Shown piece by piece: positions 15,777 to 23,972 of a DNA stretch of 27,284 nt. The position numbers and the translations under genes were made by a program. Source of the DNA: Clostridia bacterium (GTDB taxonomy: Bacteria; Bacillota_A; Clostridia; Christensenellales; Borkfalkiaceae); the NCBI GenBank assembly GCA_017456945.1, contig JAFTIK010000016.1:1-27284 (forward strand). Direction: 5' to 3'. Each line of letters starts with the position of its first letter. The first letter of the stretch is position 1. The notes under the pieces are model-generated. The model made no database searches. It worked only from the letters and a program-made list of their open reading frames with translations, and was not told where the DNA came from.

Positions 15777-17258
15777 TTAGTCTTGTCTTTTCGCTACGAA
15801 AACCGTGGGATATTCGTTAAGGAAATCTTCTGCCGTTTTGGTTATTCTGCCCGAAACTTCGTTGCCCTTAAACGAGAACATAAGGCTCATATTGCCAAAG
15901 TAACGGTCGATAATTTGAACGAGCATCATAATTTTCTTATCTTCGTACCAAGCCAAAGAAACGGCGTCGTCGTACATAAAGCCGTCGGTAGTGGGAAGTA
16001 CGCCGTAATCGTTAGAGTAGCCAAGTTGTGGGAACTTGCCGAAAACGTTGTGGTTTACGCCGAAAGGTAATACTTTGTCGCCTTGCGCGTTGGTGTAGTG
16101 GAATTCACCGCTCTTTGCGTCTTTGAAATGGAAAGAAAACTTGGTGATGCCAGCCGTATTTTCATTGCAAATATACGTCTTGCCGTCAAGTTCTGCGCGG
16201 AAAGGCGAGTCTTCTTGACCTTGAACAGAACGAAGTTTAAGTGTTTTGCTCAATTCTTCAAGTTCTGCTTGCGCCTTGGGATCTTCGGGTAAAGGCTTGT
16301 CGGAAATCTTTCCTGCAATCTCGTCGCAAACGTAACCCATCATAATATGGCGAATAAGTTGTGTGCCTTGGTTATCGCTCATAATAGCAAAGATAAGGTC
16401 TTTATCGGGGAAACAAAGGGTAATCTGGTCGCCCATGCCCACGAAAGCAAACCCGTTGTTAGCAATGCGCCATATTTGATAACCGTAACCTTGATTATAT
16501 ATACTGTAGTGCGCCGAAGAGTTGTTATCAACGAGTTTAGAAGTGGCTGTTCTAAGGAATTTTTCGTTCATTAAACGTTCGCCTTCCCAAGTGCCGTAAT
16601 TCATAACTAGTTGACCGAAAGCAGCCATGTCGCGAAGGGTACAAATCATTGCTGAATCTCCCCAAGAATCGCCGTTCGGCGTTTTAAGAACGGTTGCCGT
16701 TTGGAAAGCGCCCATGCGATTGAATAACTTTTCTTTCATATAATCGAGTAGGGGCATGCCTGCAAGTTTTTCAACAAGCGCGCAAAGAACTTGCGAGCCT
16801 GCGCTATCGTAATCAAAGAAAGTGCCTGACGGGCGCATATAACGTTCGTCGGAAAAATAAAATTCCGTTCTGTCGTGCGCTTTAGCCCTAAACCAACTGC
16901 TAGGAACGCCTGCCGTAGTCATGGTCATCATTTCTCTAACCGTTTGGTTTTTGAGATATTCGTGAAGTTCGCCGTGAATTTTTTCGGGGAACAAGTTGAC
17001 GATTTTTTCGTCTAAATTAAGCTTTCCTTCTTCTTCCAAAAGCCCTAGCGCAACGCCAACGAAACTTTTGGTTTGAGAATACATTCTGTGGCAGAAATCT
17101 TTATGGAAAGGCGCCCAGTAATGCTCTGCTAAAATCTTGCCGTGGCGCATTAAAAGAATGCCGTGGGTGGCTGCGCCTCTGCGGTTTAAAAGTGAGATAA
17201 GTTCAGTAACTACTTGCGTTTTTAAGCCTGCCTGTTCGGGTGTAATTTTTTCAAACAT
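15777..17258 (-). CDS. Serine hydrolase, class C beta-lactamase fold
   Basis: 493 residues. The N-terminal 330 residues have the beta-lactamase/penicillin-recognising fold: SQTK at 61-64 (nucleophile Ser61, Lys64), Tyr150 in YDSAGSQ (the Y-x-N position, with Ser instead of Asn) and LRDMAAFGQLVMNYGTW. The C-terminal part (about 340-493) is a separate beta-rich domain of unknown role. Members include esterases, D-aminopeptidases and 6-aminohexanoate hydrolases, so resistance to beta-lactams is not implied. There is no signal peptide, so it is predicted cytoplasmic. It has its own promoter and terminator. The ribosome binding site AAGGA lies shortly before ATG. Confidence 0.87.
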   Translation of the reverse strand: MFEKITPEQAGLKTQVVTELISLLNRRGAATHGILLMRHGKILAEHYWAPFHKDFCHRMYSQTKSFVGVALGLLEEEGKLNLDEKIVNLFPEKIHGELHEYLKNQTVREMMTMTTAGVPSSWFRAKAHDRTEFYFSDERYMRPSGTFFDYDSAGSQVLCALVEKLAGMPLLDYMKEKLFNRMGAFQTATVLKTPNGDSWGDSAMICTLRDMAAFGQLVMNYGTWEGERLMNEKFLRTATSKLVDNNSSAHYSIYNQGYGYQIWRIANNGFAFVGMGDQITLCFPDKDLIFAIMSDNQGTQLIRHIMMGYVCDEIAGKISDKPLPEDPKAQAELEELSKTLKLRSVQGQEDSPFRAELDGKTYICNENTAGITKFSFHFKDAKSGEFHYTNAQGDKVLPFGVNHNVFGKFPQLGYSNDYGVLPTTDGFMYDDAVSLAWYEDKKIMMLVQIIDRYFGNMSLMFSFKGNEVSGRITKTAEDFLNEYPTVFVAKRQD

Positions 17259-17287
17259 ATCAATATCCTTCCTTTATTAGTAAGGAT

Positions 17288-17316
17288 ATTATAGCACATT
17301 AAAATTTCAATTACAA
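17288..17316 (-). promoter_or_regulatory. Promoter of the serine hydrolase gene
   Basis: On the minus strand TTGTAA (17316-17311), 17 bp and TATAAT (17293-17288), again with TGTGC before the -10 box. ATATCCTT (17263-17270) and AAGGATAT (17282-17289) form an inverted repeat that touches the -10 box and could be an operator. Confidence 0.8.
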
Positions 17317-17333
17317 CAATAAAAAAAGATTTT

Positions 17334-17354
17334 GGAAAAAAATCAAATTTTTCC
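17334..17354 (-). terminator. AT-rich hairpin, possible terminator of the lipase-like gene
   Basis: GGAAAAA (17334-17340) pairs with TTTTTCC (17348-17354) around a 7-nt loop, just beyond the stop codon at 17364. On the minus strand a seven-T run follows after six bases. The stem is weak, so the call is tentative. Confidence 0.45.
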
Positions 17355-17363
17355 ATAATTAAG

Positions 17364-18008
17364 TCAAATTAGCGTATCGCGCGCCTGTTTGTTTTCTTCG
17401 TAGATAACTAGTTCGTTGTAAATATTGTCGGGGTAGTGCGCTTGAATTTTGGTGTATTTACCTTTCTTTCCAACCTTTAGCATTTTGCCGACGTGCGTGT
17501 ATCCTAAGAAGACGGGCGGTAGGTGTGTAATAAGGTCGTCTATGTTTTTTACTACCGTAAAGTTTTCCCACCGCTCACGGAGTTTTTTGGTTTTTACTCC
17601 CCATAAAACTCTAGGGCAACCGAATCCGTACCCCAAAGTTCTGCGCCGTAAATCGGGTCGATTATACCATACGTATTCGTGGCAAAGCAAGGCTATTCCC
17701 GCCCCGCGAGAGTAGCCTGCAATAACTATTTTCTTAACCGTTTTGTTTGCGATATAATTTGCTAGTTTAGGTTGGATTTCCTTCCACTCTTTTAAAAATC
17801 CACGGTGCGCAAACCAAACGGTTTTTCCCATACGCTTATACGGTTTTATGGGAAAATCTAGATTTTTAATCCAGTCGTTAGCCCCGTCGGAACTTTCAAA
17901 AAACAAATAAAGAACGTCCCTTTTTCTAACTACCGCGTAGTTTGATGATTTGCCCGTTTTTTGATAGGGGGTGTTTAAGCAACTTAAAAATAATTTAGAT
18001 AAATTCAT
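17364..18008 (-). CDS. Class 3 lipase-like alpha/beta hydrolase
   Basis: 214 residues with the lipase class 3 layout: the nucleophile elbow GYSRG with Ser100, the acid Asp158 in NIDDLITHLPP and the base His191 in AHYPDNIY. The HRGFLKEW segment (69-76) is also characteristic. It is shorter than secreted fungal or bacterial lipases and lacks a signal peptide, so it is probably an intracellular esterase or lipase of unknown substrate. GGAG sits about nine bases before ATG. A TATAAT at 18032-18027 (minus) may be its -10 box, with only a poor -35. Confidence 0.83.
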   Translation of the reverse strand: MNLSKLFLSCLNTPYQKTGKSSNYAVVRKRDVLYLFFESSDGANDWIKNLDFPIKPYKRMGKTVWFAHRGFLKEWKEIQPKLANYIANKTVKKIVIAGYSRGAGIALLCHEYVWYNRPDLRRRTLGYGFGCPRVLWGVKTKKLRERWENFTVVKNIDDLITHLPPVFLGYTHVGKMLKVGKKGKYTKIQAHYPDNIYNELVIYEENKQARDTLI

Positions 18009-18072
18009 GCCGTTATTCTCCGTTGCATTATATTCTATTGCTTACCCTGCTTGTGAAAGTTTCTTAACCAAG

Positions 18073-18101
18073 TTGACACGAACGGTTTTTTTTGCTACAA
18101 T
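18073..18101 (+). promoter_or_regulatory. Promoter of the GtrA-family gene
   Basis: TTGACA (18073-18078), 17 bp and TACAAT (18096-18101) with a T8 run in the spacer. Transcription should begin near 18108, leaving a short leader with AGGGA at 18116-18120. Confidence 0.85.
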
Positions 18102-18128
18102 ATAAAAAATTGCATAGGGAAAAGGCAT

Positions 18129-18560
18129 ATGGAAAATCAAAATAAAACCAAAGAATTTTTTCGCGCGTTAAAGTTCACTTTAATATCAATTAGCGCGGGC
18201 GTTATACAAATAGGTACTTTCACCTTGTTTAACGAAGTGTTTAAGTGGAATTACTGGGTTGGATATCTTTCAAGTTTAATGCTATCTATACTATGGAATT
18301 TTACTATTAACAGAAAGGTAACTTTTAAGGCGGCAAACAACGTTGCGCTAGCAATGACCTTGGTACTGTGCTTTTACGCCGTGTTTACGCCCGTTTCTAC
18401 TATCCTTGGCGACTTGGCAACCAAGGCTAAATGGAACGAGTATTTGGTGCTTGCTTTAACTATGATATCAAACTTCGTTTTGGAATACCTATTTACCCGT
18501 TTCGTAGTTTACAGAAAGGCTTGCGACACGGCTGTTAAAAAGCAAAAGAGTAAAGAATAA
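18129..18560 (+). CDS. GtrA family membrane protein
   Basis: 143 residues with four membrane segments in the GtrA pattern. WNFTINRKVTF after the second helix and EYLFTRFVVYR at the end of the fourth are the family signatures. GtrA-like proteins are thought to help move polyprenyl-linked sugars across the membrane for cell-wall or surface-glycan modification. No glycosyltransferase partner lies next to it, so the precise partner is unknown. It has its own promoter and terminator. Confidence 0.93.
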   Translation: MENQNKTKEFFRALKFTLISISAGVIQIGTFTLFNEVFKWNYWVGYLSSLMLSILWNFTINRKVTFKAANNVALAMTLVLCFYAVFTPVSTILGDLATKAKWNEYLVLALTMISNFVLEYLFTRFVVYRKACDTAVKKQKSKE

Positions 18561-18572
18561 ACGACAAACAGA

Positions 18573-18602
18573 AAAAAAGGACGCTAGGGTGCGTCCTTTT
18601 TT
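18573..18602. terminator. Bidirectional terminator between GtrA gene and LacI regulator
   Basis: AAAAAAGGACGC (18573-18584) and GCGTCCTTTTTT (18591-18602) form a perfect 12-bp stem with a 6-nt loop and U-tracts on both strands. It serves the convergent GtrA (+) and LacI-family (-) genes. Confidence 0.93.
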
Positions 18603-18617
18603 AGTGCTTTAAAAATA

Positions 18618-19589
18618 TTAACTTATGTCTTTTACCGACGAGCGCTTTATTAGTTCGCCACGAACGGATATGTGTTGACGGAGCGAAAAACTTTTAATCC
18701 GAATTTTTTTCATTAGCAGTTCTAGCGCAAGTCCACAAATTTCTTCTACGTTAGATTTAATGCTAGTAAGGTTTACGTTGTGGTGAGAAGAAAAGGATAT
18801 GTCGTCAATGCCGATAATAGAAAAGTCGTCGGGAACGTTATCGCCGTGGTTACGAATACATTGAATAGCGCCGAGCGCGATATAATCGTACGCCGCAAGT
18901 ATGGCGGTTGGGCGATCGGCTAGTGAATATATGGTTTCCATAGCCTTATAGCCTGCGCTTTCAAAACGCTCTTTAAGTTCTATAACAAACTTATCGTTAA
19001 CGGGTAAACGGTTGGCGTTCATAGCCCGTTCAAAGAAATATTTTTTATCTTTTGCAAACTCTTCGCCGATATAGGCGATACGGGTGTGCCCGTTGCTTTT
19101 TAAAAGGGCAACGGCGTCGTTTATAGCGCTGTAAAAGTCGGTGTTAATGCAATCTACGTCGTGAGTTTCTTTAATCGAGTTGATTACCACGATAGGTATA
19201 TCTTTGTTATATTTTACGTCGGAAACCGATTCGATAACTATAATTCCGTCGGCGTTTTTTAACGATAGGTGATAACTTATAAGTTCTTCTTCCTTTTCAG
19301 GCAAGAATTCGCTAATAGATAACACCATCATAACCCCTTGTTTTGCTAGTTCCTTTTCTATATAAGAAACCATAGTGCAGTAATACTCGCTTTTAACTTC
19401 AGGGCAGATTACGGCTACCACCTTTTTGGAATACTTAAGTTTATTGTACTTTTCAAAGCAACCGTACTGCTTGGCAACTTCAAAAACGTGGTTTCTAGTT
19501 TTATCGGGAATTTCCGAACTGCCTGAAAACGCCTTTGAAACCGTGCCTGCCGAAACGCCTGCAAGTTTTGCTAATTTTTGTATGTTCAT
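18618..19589 (-). CDS. LacI family transcriptional regulator
   Basis: 323 residues. Residues 2-21 are a LacI-type helix-turn-helix (IQKLAKLAGVSAGTVSKAFS), followed by a hinge and a periplasmic-binding-protein-like effector domain with ADGIIV, RIAYIG, AILAAYDYIALGAI and FSIIGIDDISFS. It should act as a dimeric repressor released or activated by a small sugar-like ligand. It is transcribed away from the SIS-domain gene, sharing a 146-bp control region with it, so it probably regulates that operon and itself. GAGG lies seven bases before ATG. Confidence 0.95.
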   Translation of the reverse strand: MNIQKLAKLAGVSAGTVSKAFSGSSEIPDKTRNHVFEVAKQYGCFEKYNKLKYSKKVVAVICPEVKSEYYCTMVSYIEKELAKQGVMMVLSISEFLPEKEEELISYHLSLKNADGIIVIESVSDVKYNKDIPIVVINSIKETHDVDCINTDFYSAINDAVALLKSNGHTRIAYIGEEFAKDKKYFFERAMNANRLPVNDKFVIELKERFESAGYKAMETIYSLADRPTAILAAYDYIALGAIQCIRNHGDNVPDDFSIIGIDDISFSSHHNVNLTSIKSNVEEICGLALELLMKKIRIKSFSLRQHISVRGELIKRSSVKDIS

Positions 19590-19605
19590 AATTTACCTCG
19601 CCATT

Positions 19606-19634
19606 ATTTTAGCACATCAAAAAAATAATTGCAA
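19606..19634 (-). promoter_or_regulatory. Promoter of the LacI-family gene
   Basis: On the minus strand TTGCAA (19634-19629), 17 bp and TAAAAT (19611-19606), with TGTGC before the -10 box. Confidence 0.8.
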
Positions 19635-19648
19635 ATAAATATGCGTTT

Positions 19649-19663
19649 ACGAAAAAGTTTCGT
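19649..19663. promoter_or_regulatory. Candidate LacI-family operator
   Basis: ACGAAA and TTTCGT form an inverted repeat around AAG, lying between the -35 boxes of the two divergent promoters. A further TTTCGT at 19680-19685, 22 bases on, overlaps the end of the -35 box of the SIS promoter. LacI-type operators usually have an even-length core with central CG, so this assignment is uncertain. Confidence 0.5.
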
Positions 19664-19674
19664 GGTTTTTGCTA

Positions 19675-19703
19675 TTGACTTTCGTAATTTAGTGTTATAC
19701 AAT
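19675..19703 (+). promoter_or_regulatory. Promoter of the SIS-TPI-like operon
   Basis: TTGACT (19675-19680), 17 bp and TACAAT (19698-19703). GGAG at 19725-19728 lies seven bases before the ATG at 19736. Confidence 0.85.
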
Positions 19704-19735
19704 TTATTTATAATAATAAATAATGGAGTACTATT

Positions 19736-20332
19736 ATGAAGAAAGAAACTTTGGAAATGGTTAGAAAGGCTTACGAAATAGAAAGCCAGTGTATTTCGAC
19801 TATGCTTGAATATCTTGACGAAGAGCAGTTTTCAAAAGCAGTTGAACTTTTGAAAAACGCGCCCAGAATAGGAACTAGCGGTTGTGGGCACTCAGGCATT
19901 ATTTGTCAACACTTGGCTCACCTTCTCTGCTGTATCGAACAGCCTGCAAGATTTATTTCTCCTGCAGAAGCCGTTCACGGCGCAACGGGATTCTTGCAAG
20001 AAGGGGACGTTATGGTTTTCGCATCTCGTGGGGGCAAGACCAAAGAACTTCTTCCTATTTTAGATATTTGTAAGGCTAAAGGGGTAAAGGTTATCACGGT
20101 TACCGAAAATTTAGAATCCCCCTTGGCGCTCGGCGCAGACGTGGTTATTAAACAATACGTAAACCGTGAAACGGATAGATACAACGCCCAAGGTACTACT
20201 TCTACCACCGCGCTTTGTATGATTTTCCACGCTTTACAAACGGCTCTTATTGAAGAAACCGGTTTTAAGAACGAACAGTTCGCTCTTATTCACCCGGGTG
20301 GGGCAGTAGGCGAAAGATTAAATAAAAAATAA
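19736..20332 (+). CDS. SIS-domain sugar-phosphate isomerase-like protein (KpsF/GutQ-like)
   Basis: 198 residues forming one SIS domain. GTSGCGHSG (46-54), EAVHGATG (78-85), ASRGGKTKEL (97-105; phosphate-site Ser98 and Thr102) and the C-terminal HPGGAVGERL match the KpsF/GutQ type, which interconverts D-ribulose 5-phosphate and D-arabinose 5-phosphate. The two CBS domains of KpsF are absent and the S-x-S-G-E-T motif reads S-R-G-G-K-T, so the natural sugar phosphate may differ. First gene of the LacI-linked operon, 27 bases before the TPI-like gene. Confidence 0.88.
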   Translation: MKKETLEMVRKAYEIESQCISTMLEYLDEEQFSKAVELLKNAPRIGTSGCGHSGIICQHLAHLLCCIEQPARFISPAEAVHGATGFLQEGDVMVFASRGGKTKELLPILDICKAKGVKVITVTENLESPLALGADVVIKQYVNRETDRYNAQGTTSTTALCMIFHALQTALIEETGFKNEQFALIHPGGAVGERLNKK

Positions 20333-20359
20333 TTTAGGATTATAAGGAGATAAAAGATT

Positions 20360-21067
20360 ATGGTAAAAGATTATAAGATTAGCGAACCGTTTTTTGAATA
20401 CGGCCCTAAATGCTATATGTACGGCGAAACCTTAGTTAAAATGGCTAAGGGTTTAGAAAAACTTGCAAAGAAATACAAGGTAAACGTTGTGCTAGATATT
20501 CCCGATACCGAAATTTACAACGTTGCAAGGCACGTAAACCCCAAATACGTTCACGTGTATTCTCAACATATGGATAGTATTTCGGTCGGCAAGGGTATGG
20601 GTAGAACTCTTCCCGAAGCGGTTAAGGCTGCGGGCGCTGTAGGCGTTATGCTTAACCACGCAGAACACAAACTTACCATTGAAGAAATAGAAAAGGCAAT
20701 CAAGCGCGCAGACGAACTTGGGCTTGCTACTATGGTTTGCGCAGACTCTGTTGAAGAAGTTAAGGCTATTGCTAAACTCGGCCCGAATATTCTAGTTGCA
20801 GAACCCACCGAACTTATCGGCACGGGCAAGCCTGCGGATAAAGAATACGTTGACGAAGTTATTAGGGTAATTAGAGAAATTAACCCAGATATTAAGCCTT
20901 TCCCGTCGGCTGGTATTTCTAAAGGGGAAGACTGCTACAATATTATTAAGGCGGGCGCTTCGGCTTCCGGTTGCTCTTCTGCAATCGCAAAGGCTGAAAA
21001 CCCCTTAAAACTTGCAGAAGAAATGATTTCTGCAGTTAGACGCGCGTACGACGAAACTAGAAACTAA
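20360..21067 (+). CDS. Archaeal-type triose-phosphate isomerase family protein
   Basis: 235 residues, the length of archaeal TIM enzymes and shorter than the usual bacterial TpiA (about 250). LNHAEHK (His100) and VAEPTELIGTG (Glu148) match the archaeal L-N-H-S-E and EPPELIGTG signatures, and PSAGISKGED and ASGCSSAIAKAENP form the phosphate-binding end. The N-x-K motif near the N-terminus reads GPK (Lys17). These suggest an active isomerase of a small ketose or aldose phosphate. Because it pairs with an SIS isomerase under a LacI regulator, I favour a catabolic isomerase such as a tetrose- or triose-phosphate isomerase over the glycolytic enzyme. AAGGAG at 20344-20349. Confidence 0.82.
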   Translation: MVKDYKISEPFFEYGPKCYMYGETLVKMAKGLEKLAKKYKVNVVLDIPDTEIYNVARHVNPKYVHVYSQHMDSISVGKGMGRTLPEAVKAAGAVGVMLNHAEHKLTIEEIEKAIKRADELGLATMVCADSVEEVKAIAKLGPNILVAEPTELIGTGKPADKEYVDEVIRVIREINPDIKPFPSAGISKGEDCYNIIKAGASASGCSSAIAKAENPLKLAEEMISAVRRAYDETRN

Positions 21068-21166
21068 CAAATTTAATTGACGACCAACGATAATTTGAAA
21101 AGGTAACGGATTTTCCGTGAAGGGTGATTATTAGGCGCTTTTATCGGCGCTTGGGAGATAAATAAA

Positions 21167-22618
21167 ATGGTTAAAGTGGCAAGAAAAAACGAGATAGACT
21201 TTACTAATGGGGCTTTGTTAAAGAAGATGATACTTTACGCTTTGCCGATTATAGGCGTAAACGTTTTGCAACTTCTTTTTACTACGGCTGACCTTACCGT
21301 TCTAGGAATATTTACTAGAAACGATAACGCTTTGGCGGCGGTTGGAGCGGCGACCCCGATAGTAAATTTACTTATAGGCTTTTTTACGGGGCTATCAATT
21401 AGCGCGAACGTGTTGATAGCAAGATGCGTAGGCGCTCACGATCAAGAGCGCGCAAGAAAGTTTGTCGGCACGGCGGTTTTCGTAAGTATAGTTTTCGGTA
21501 TAGCGATTATGATTTTAGGCGTAATACTTGCAGAACAAATGCTTTTGTGGACCAACTGCGACCCAGAAGTATTGCCTTACGCAACCACTTATTTAAGAAT
21601 TTATTTTCTCGGCATGCCGATAATTATGCTATATAACTTTTGCTCGGCAATTCTTCGTTCGGTAGGCGACACCGTGCGCCCCTTAATCTTTTTGATTATC
21701 GGTGGCGTACTTAACGTTGCGTTAAATATTTTCTTCGTTACGGTCGTTGGGTTGGATATCGAAGGTGTTGCAATAGCAACGGTTGTTTCCAACGGCGTGA
21801 GTGGTGTTTCGGCTTGCGTGCTTATGATGAAAAACGACGGCTACGCGAAAATAGAAAGAAAATACTTTAAAATAAATAAGGAAGAATTATCTGAAATATT
21901 TAAAATCGGTTTACCTATCGCGGTGTCTAAATGTTTATTCTCGTTTGCAAACGTTTTGGTTTCCGCTCAACTTAACGCGCTAGGCGAAACTGCTATGGCG
22001 GCGCATTCTATCACTAAAGAGTTCGACGGGTTTATTTTAGAAGCCGCCCATGGCGTAGGCGTTGCCACCATTGCCGTGGTTAGCCAAAACTACGGCGCTA
22101 AAAAGCCTGAAAGAATAAAAAAGGTTATTTTCTTGTCGTTAATAATGCAAGTAATACTAGGGCTCACGCTTGGTTTAATCTTGTTGTTTGCGGGTAGAGC
22201 GCTTTGTGGAATTATGACGCAGACCAAAGAAGTTTTAGATCTTTGTATGGTTCGTATAACTACGGTTAGCGTTCTCTATATGACTTTGGGTATATTAAAC
22301 GTTTTGCAAGAAGCGTTAAGGGGAATAGGTTATTCGTTTACGGCAACGCTTGAAAGCATATTTGCAAACATTGTTTTAAGACTTATATATTTATATTTCG
22401 TATATCCTTATATCTGTATAGAAGGTAACGTTGCGCATAACCTTAGAATGCTTTACATATTGTACCCTGCTAGTTGGATAATAGCGTCTATCGTTGGCGC
22501 TGTGTTGCTAGTAGTTATATTCAAGAAAGTAAAGAAAAGACTTTTAGAAGAAAAAGAGAAAATAGAACAGGAAAAACTCGTTAAAGAAAACGCAGATAAA
22601 CCCATTGAAGAACCGTAA
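21167..22618 (+). CDS. MATE family efflux transporter
   Basis: 483-residue membrane protein with the 12-helix two-bundle MATE pattern. ALPIIGVNVLQLLFTTADL at the N-terminus, ALAAVGAATPIVNL, and the mirrored second half beginning IGLPIAVSKCLFSFANVLV are typical. The last 30 residues are highly charged (lysine and glutamate) and may form a helix in the cytoplasm. It exports organic compounds using a sodium or proton gradient; the substrate is unknown. The 99-base gap before it has no clear promoter, only a direct repeat GGCGCTT (21135, 21148) and a 5-bp inverted repeat, so it may be read from the upstream operon. Confidence 0.92.
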   Translation: MVKVARKNEIDFTNGALLKKMILYALPIIGVNVLQLLFTTADLTVLGIFTRNDNALAAVGAATPIVNLLIGFFTGLSISANVLIARCVGAHDQERARKFVGTAVFVSIVFGIAIMILGVILAEQMLLWTNCDPEVLPYATTYLRIYFLGMPIIMLYNFCSAILRSVGDTVRPLIFLIIGGVLNVALNIFFVTVVGLDIEGVAIATVVSNGVSGVSACVLMMKNDGYAKIERKYFKINKEELSEIFKIGLPIAVSKCLFSFANVLVSAQLNALGETAMAAHSITKEFDGFILEAAHGVGVATIAVVSQNYGAKKPERIKKVIFLSLIMQVILGLTLGLILLFAGRALCGIMTQTKEVLDLCMVRITTVSVLYMTLGILNVLQEALRGIGYSFTATLESIFANIVLRLIYLYFVYPYICIEGNVAHNLRMLYILYPASWIIASIVGAVLLVVIFKKVKKRLLEEKEKIEQEKLVKENADKPIEEP

Positions 22619-22661
22619 AAAACAAACCTTAAAAAAGGCGATTATAAAGGAAGTGGAAAAA

Positions 22662-23966
22662 ATGAAAGAAAAGATTACAGTATCAGCTACTGGCGACGCG
22701 CTTTTCGTCGCAGATATCCCTGAAGAATATGCTAAAGATATGGAAATTGTTTCGGGCTATATTAAAAATACCGACGTAAGAATTTCCAACCTTGAAACCA
22801 ACGTATCAAAGTTTGGCGAATTTCCCAACGCGTATAGCGGTGGAACTTGGCTTAATACCGAGCCCGAAGTCTTTGACGACTTGGTAAAGTACGGCTTTAA
22901 CTATTACGGCACGGCTAACAACCATTGTATGGACTATTCTTATCACGGAATGCTCTCTACTATAGACGAACTTGATAAAAGGGGTTTGGCGCATTCTGGC
23001 ACGGGCAGATGTTTAGAAGAAGCAAGCGCCCCTGCAATTATTGAAACCAAGGGTCAAAAGGTTGCTATATTCGCCGTTTCAGCAGAGTTTAACCCCGCAT
23101 CTAAGGCAGGGTATAAGACCAACACTCTTGAAGGCAGACCGGGGGTTAACTATATCGGGCATGAAAATCTTTTCCCGATTACGCCCGAAATGGTGGAAAA
23201 ACTTAAAGAAGTAGATAAGGTTGCAAAGGTAAACGCTCGCAGAGAAAACAGTATCCGCACGGGTTATTCTCTTCCAGACCCCGAAGGCATTTACAATTTC
23301 GGTGGGGTTAAGTTTACTTACGACGGCTCTGAAAAGAGAAGCGTTTGCAACAAGAAAGATTTAGAAAGAATTACTAACGATATTAAAAAGGCGAAAGAAC
23401 AATACGATTACGTTCTTATTCTTATCCATTGCCACGATGTTCGTGTGGCAGATTCCGAAGAAGTTCCGCATTATTTAGAAGAACTTTCTAGGGCGTGCAT
23501 TGATGCAGGCGCGTCGGCTATGATAGGTGGTGGTACGCACCAACTTAGACCTTTGGAAATTTATAAGGGTTGTCCGATATTCTATTCTCTCGGCGACTTT
23601 ATTTACCAAGGTATGCGCGTTCCGCTTTTGCCTGCTGACTTTATGATTCAATACGGTTGTGATATCAACGCTACCGCTTGGGAAGGGCTTATGACCCGTT
23701 CTAAAGGCGGTAAGATAGGTTTGCAAGCGCAAAGATCAAGTTTCTTAACGGTTATTCCTAGAATGGAATTTGAAAACGGCAAGATGGTTGCGTTGGAAAT
23801 GATGCCTATCGTTGCAGGCTTTGAAAGAGAAGGCAAGATGAACGGGCTTCCATACCACGCAAAGGGTAAAGAAAGTAAGGAAATTTTCGATATTTTAGAT
23901 AGACTTTCCACGCCTTACGGAACTAAACTTTCCTTTAAAGACGATATGATTAGGTTGGAGTTTTAA
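22662..23966 (+). CDS. CapA family protein (PGA-type metallophosphatase fold)
   Basis: I place the start at 22662 (434 residues, MKEKITVSATGD), with AAGGA at 22647-22651. The upstream ATG at 22605 overlaps the MATE gene and lacks a ribosome binding site. Conserved CapA motifs are present: GD at 11-12, NLETN at 43-47, ANNHCMDY at 85-92, LIHCHD and GGGTHQLRP. CapA proteins have a metallophosphatase-like fold; the founding member works in poly-gamma-glutamate capsule synthesis, and many relatives lack known functions. No signal peptide or membrane anchor is seen, unlike true CapA, so this copy is probably cytoplasmic and not part of capsule assembly. Gap of six bases to the M20 gene. Confidence 0.85.
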   Translation: MKEKITVSATGDALFVADIPEEYAKDMEIVSGYIKNTDVRISNLETNVSKFGEFPNAYSGGTWLNTEPEVFDDLVKYGFNYYGTANNHCMDYSYHGMLSTIDELDKRGLAHSGTGRCLEEASAPAIIETKGQKVAIFAVSAEFNPASKAGYKTNTLEGRPGVNYIGHENLFPITPEMVEKLKEVDKVAKVNARRENSIRTGYSLPDPEGIYNFGGVKFTYDGSEKRSVCNKKDLERITNDIKKAKEQYDYVLILIHCHDVRVADSEEVPHYLEELSRACIDAGASAMIGGGTHQLRPLEIYKGCPIFYSLGDFIYQGMRVPLLPADFMIQYGCDINATAWEGLMTRSKGGKIGLQAQRSSFLTVIPRMEFENGKMVALEMMPIVAGFEREGKMNGLPYHAKGKESKEIFDILDRLSTPYGTKLSFKDDMIRLEF

Positions 23967-23972
23967 GATAAA

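Noticed and set aside
15777..17258. Antibiotic-resistance beta-lactamase
   Set aside because: The fold matches class C serine hydrolases broadly, but there is no signal peptide and the Y-x-N motif reads Y-D-S, so resistance is not supported.
21106..21154. Terminator or promoter before the MATE gene
   Set aside because: The 5-bp inverted repeat and GGCGCTT direct repeat lack a U-tract, and no -35/-10 pair with good spacing was found.
22605..22661. Upstream ATG extending the CapA-like protein by 19 residues
   Set aside because: It overlaps the MATE gene, lacks a ribosome binding site and encodes a lysine-rich stretch unlike the family; AAGGA supports 22662.
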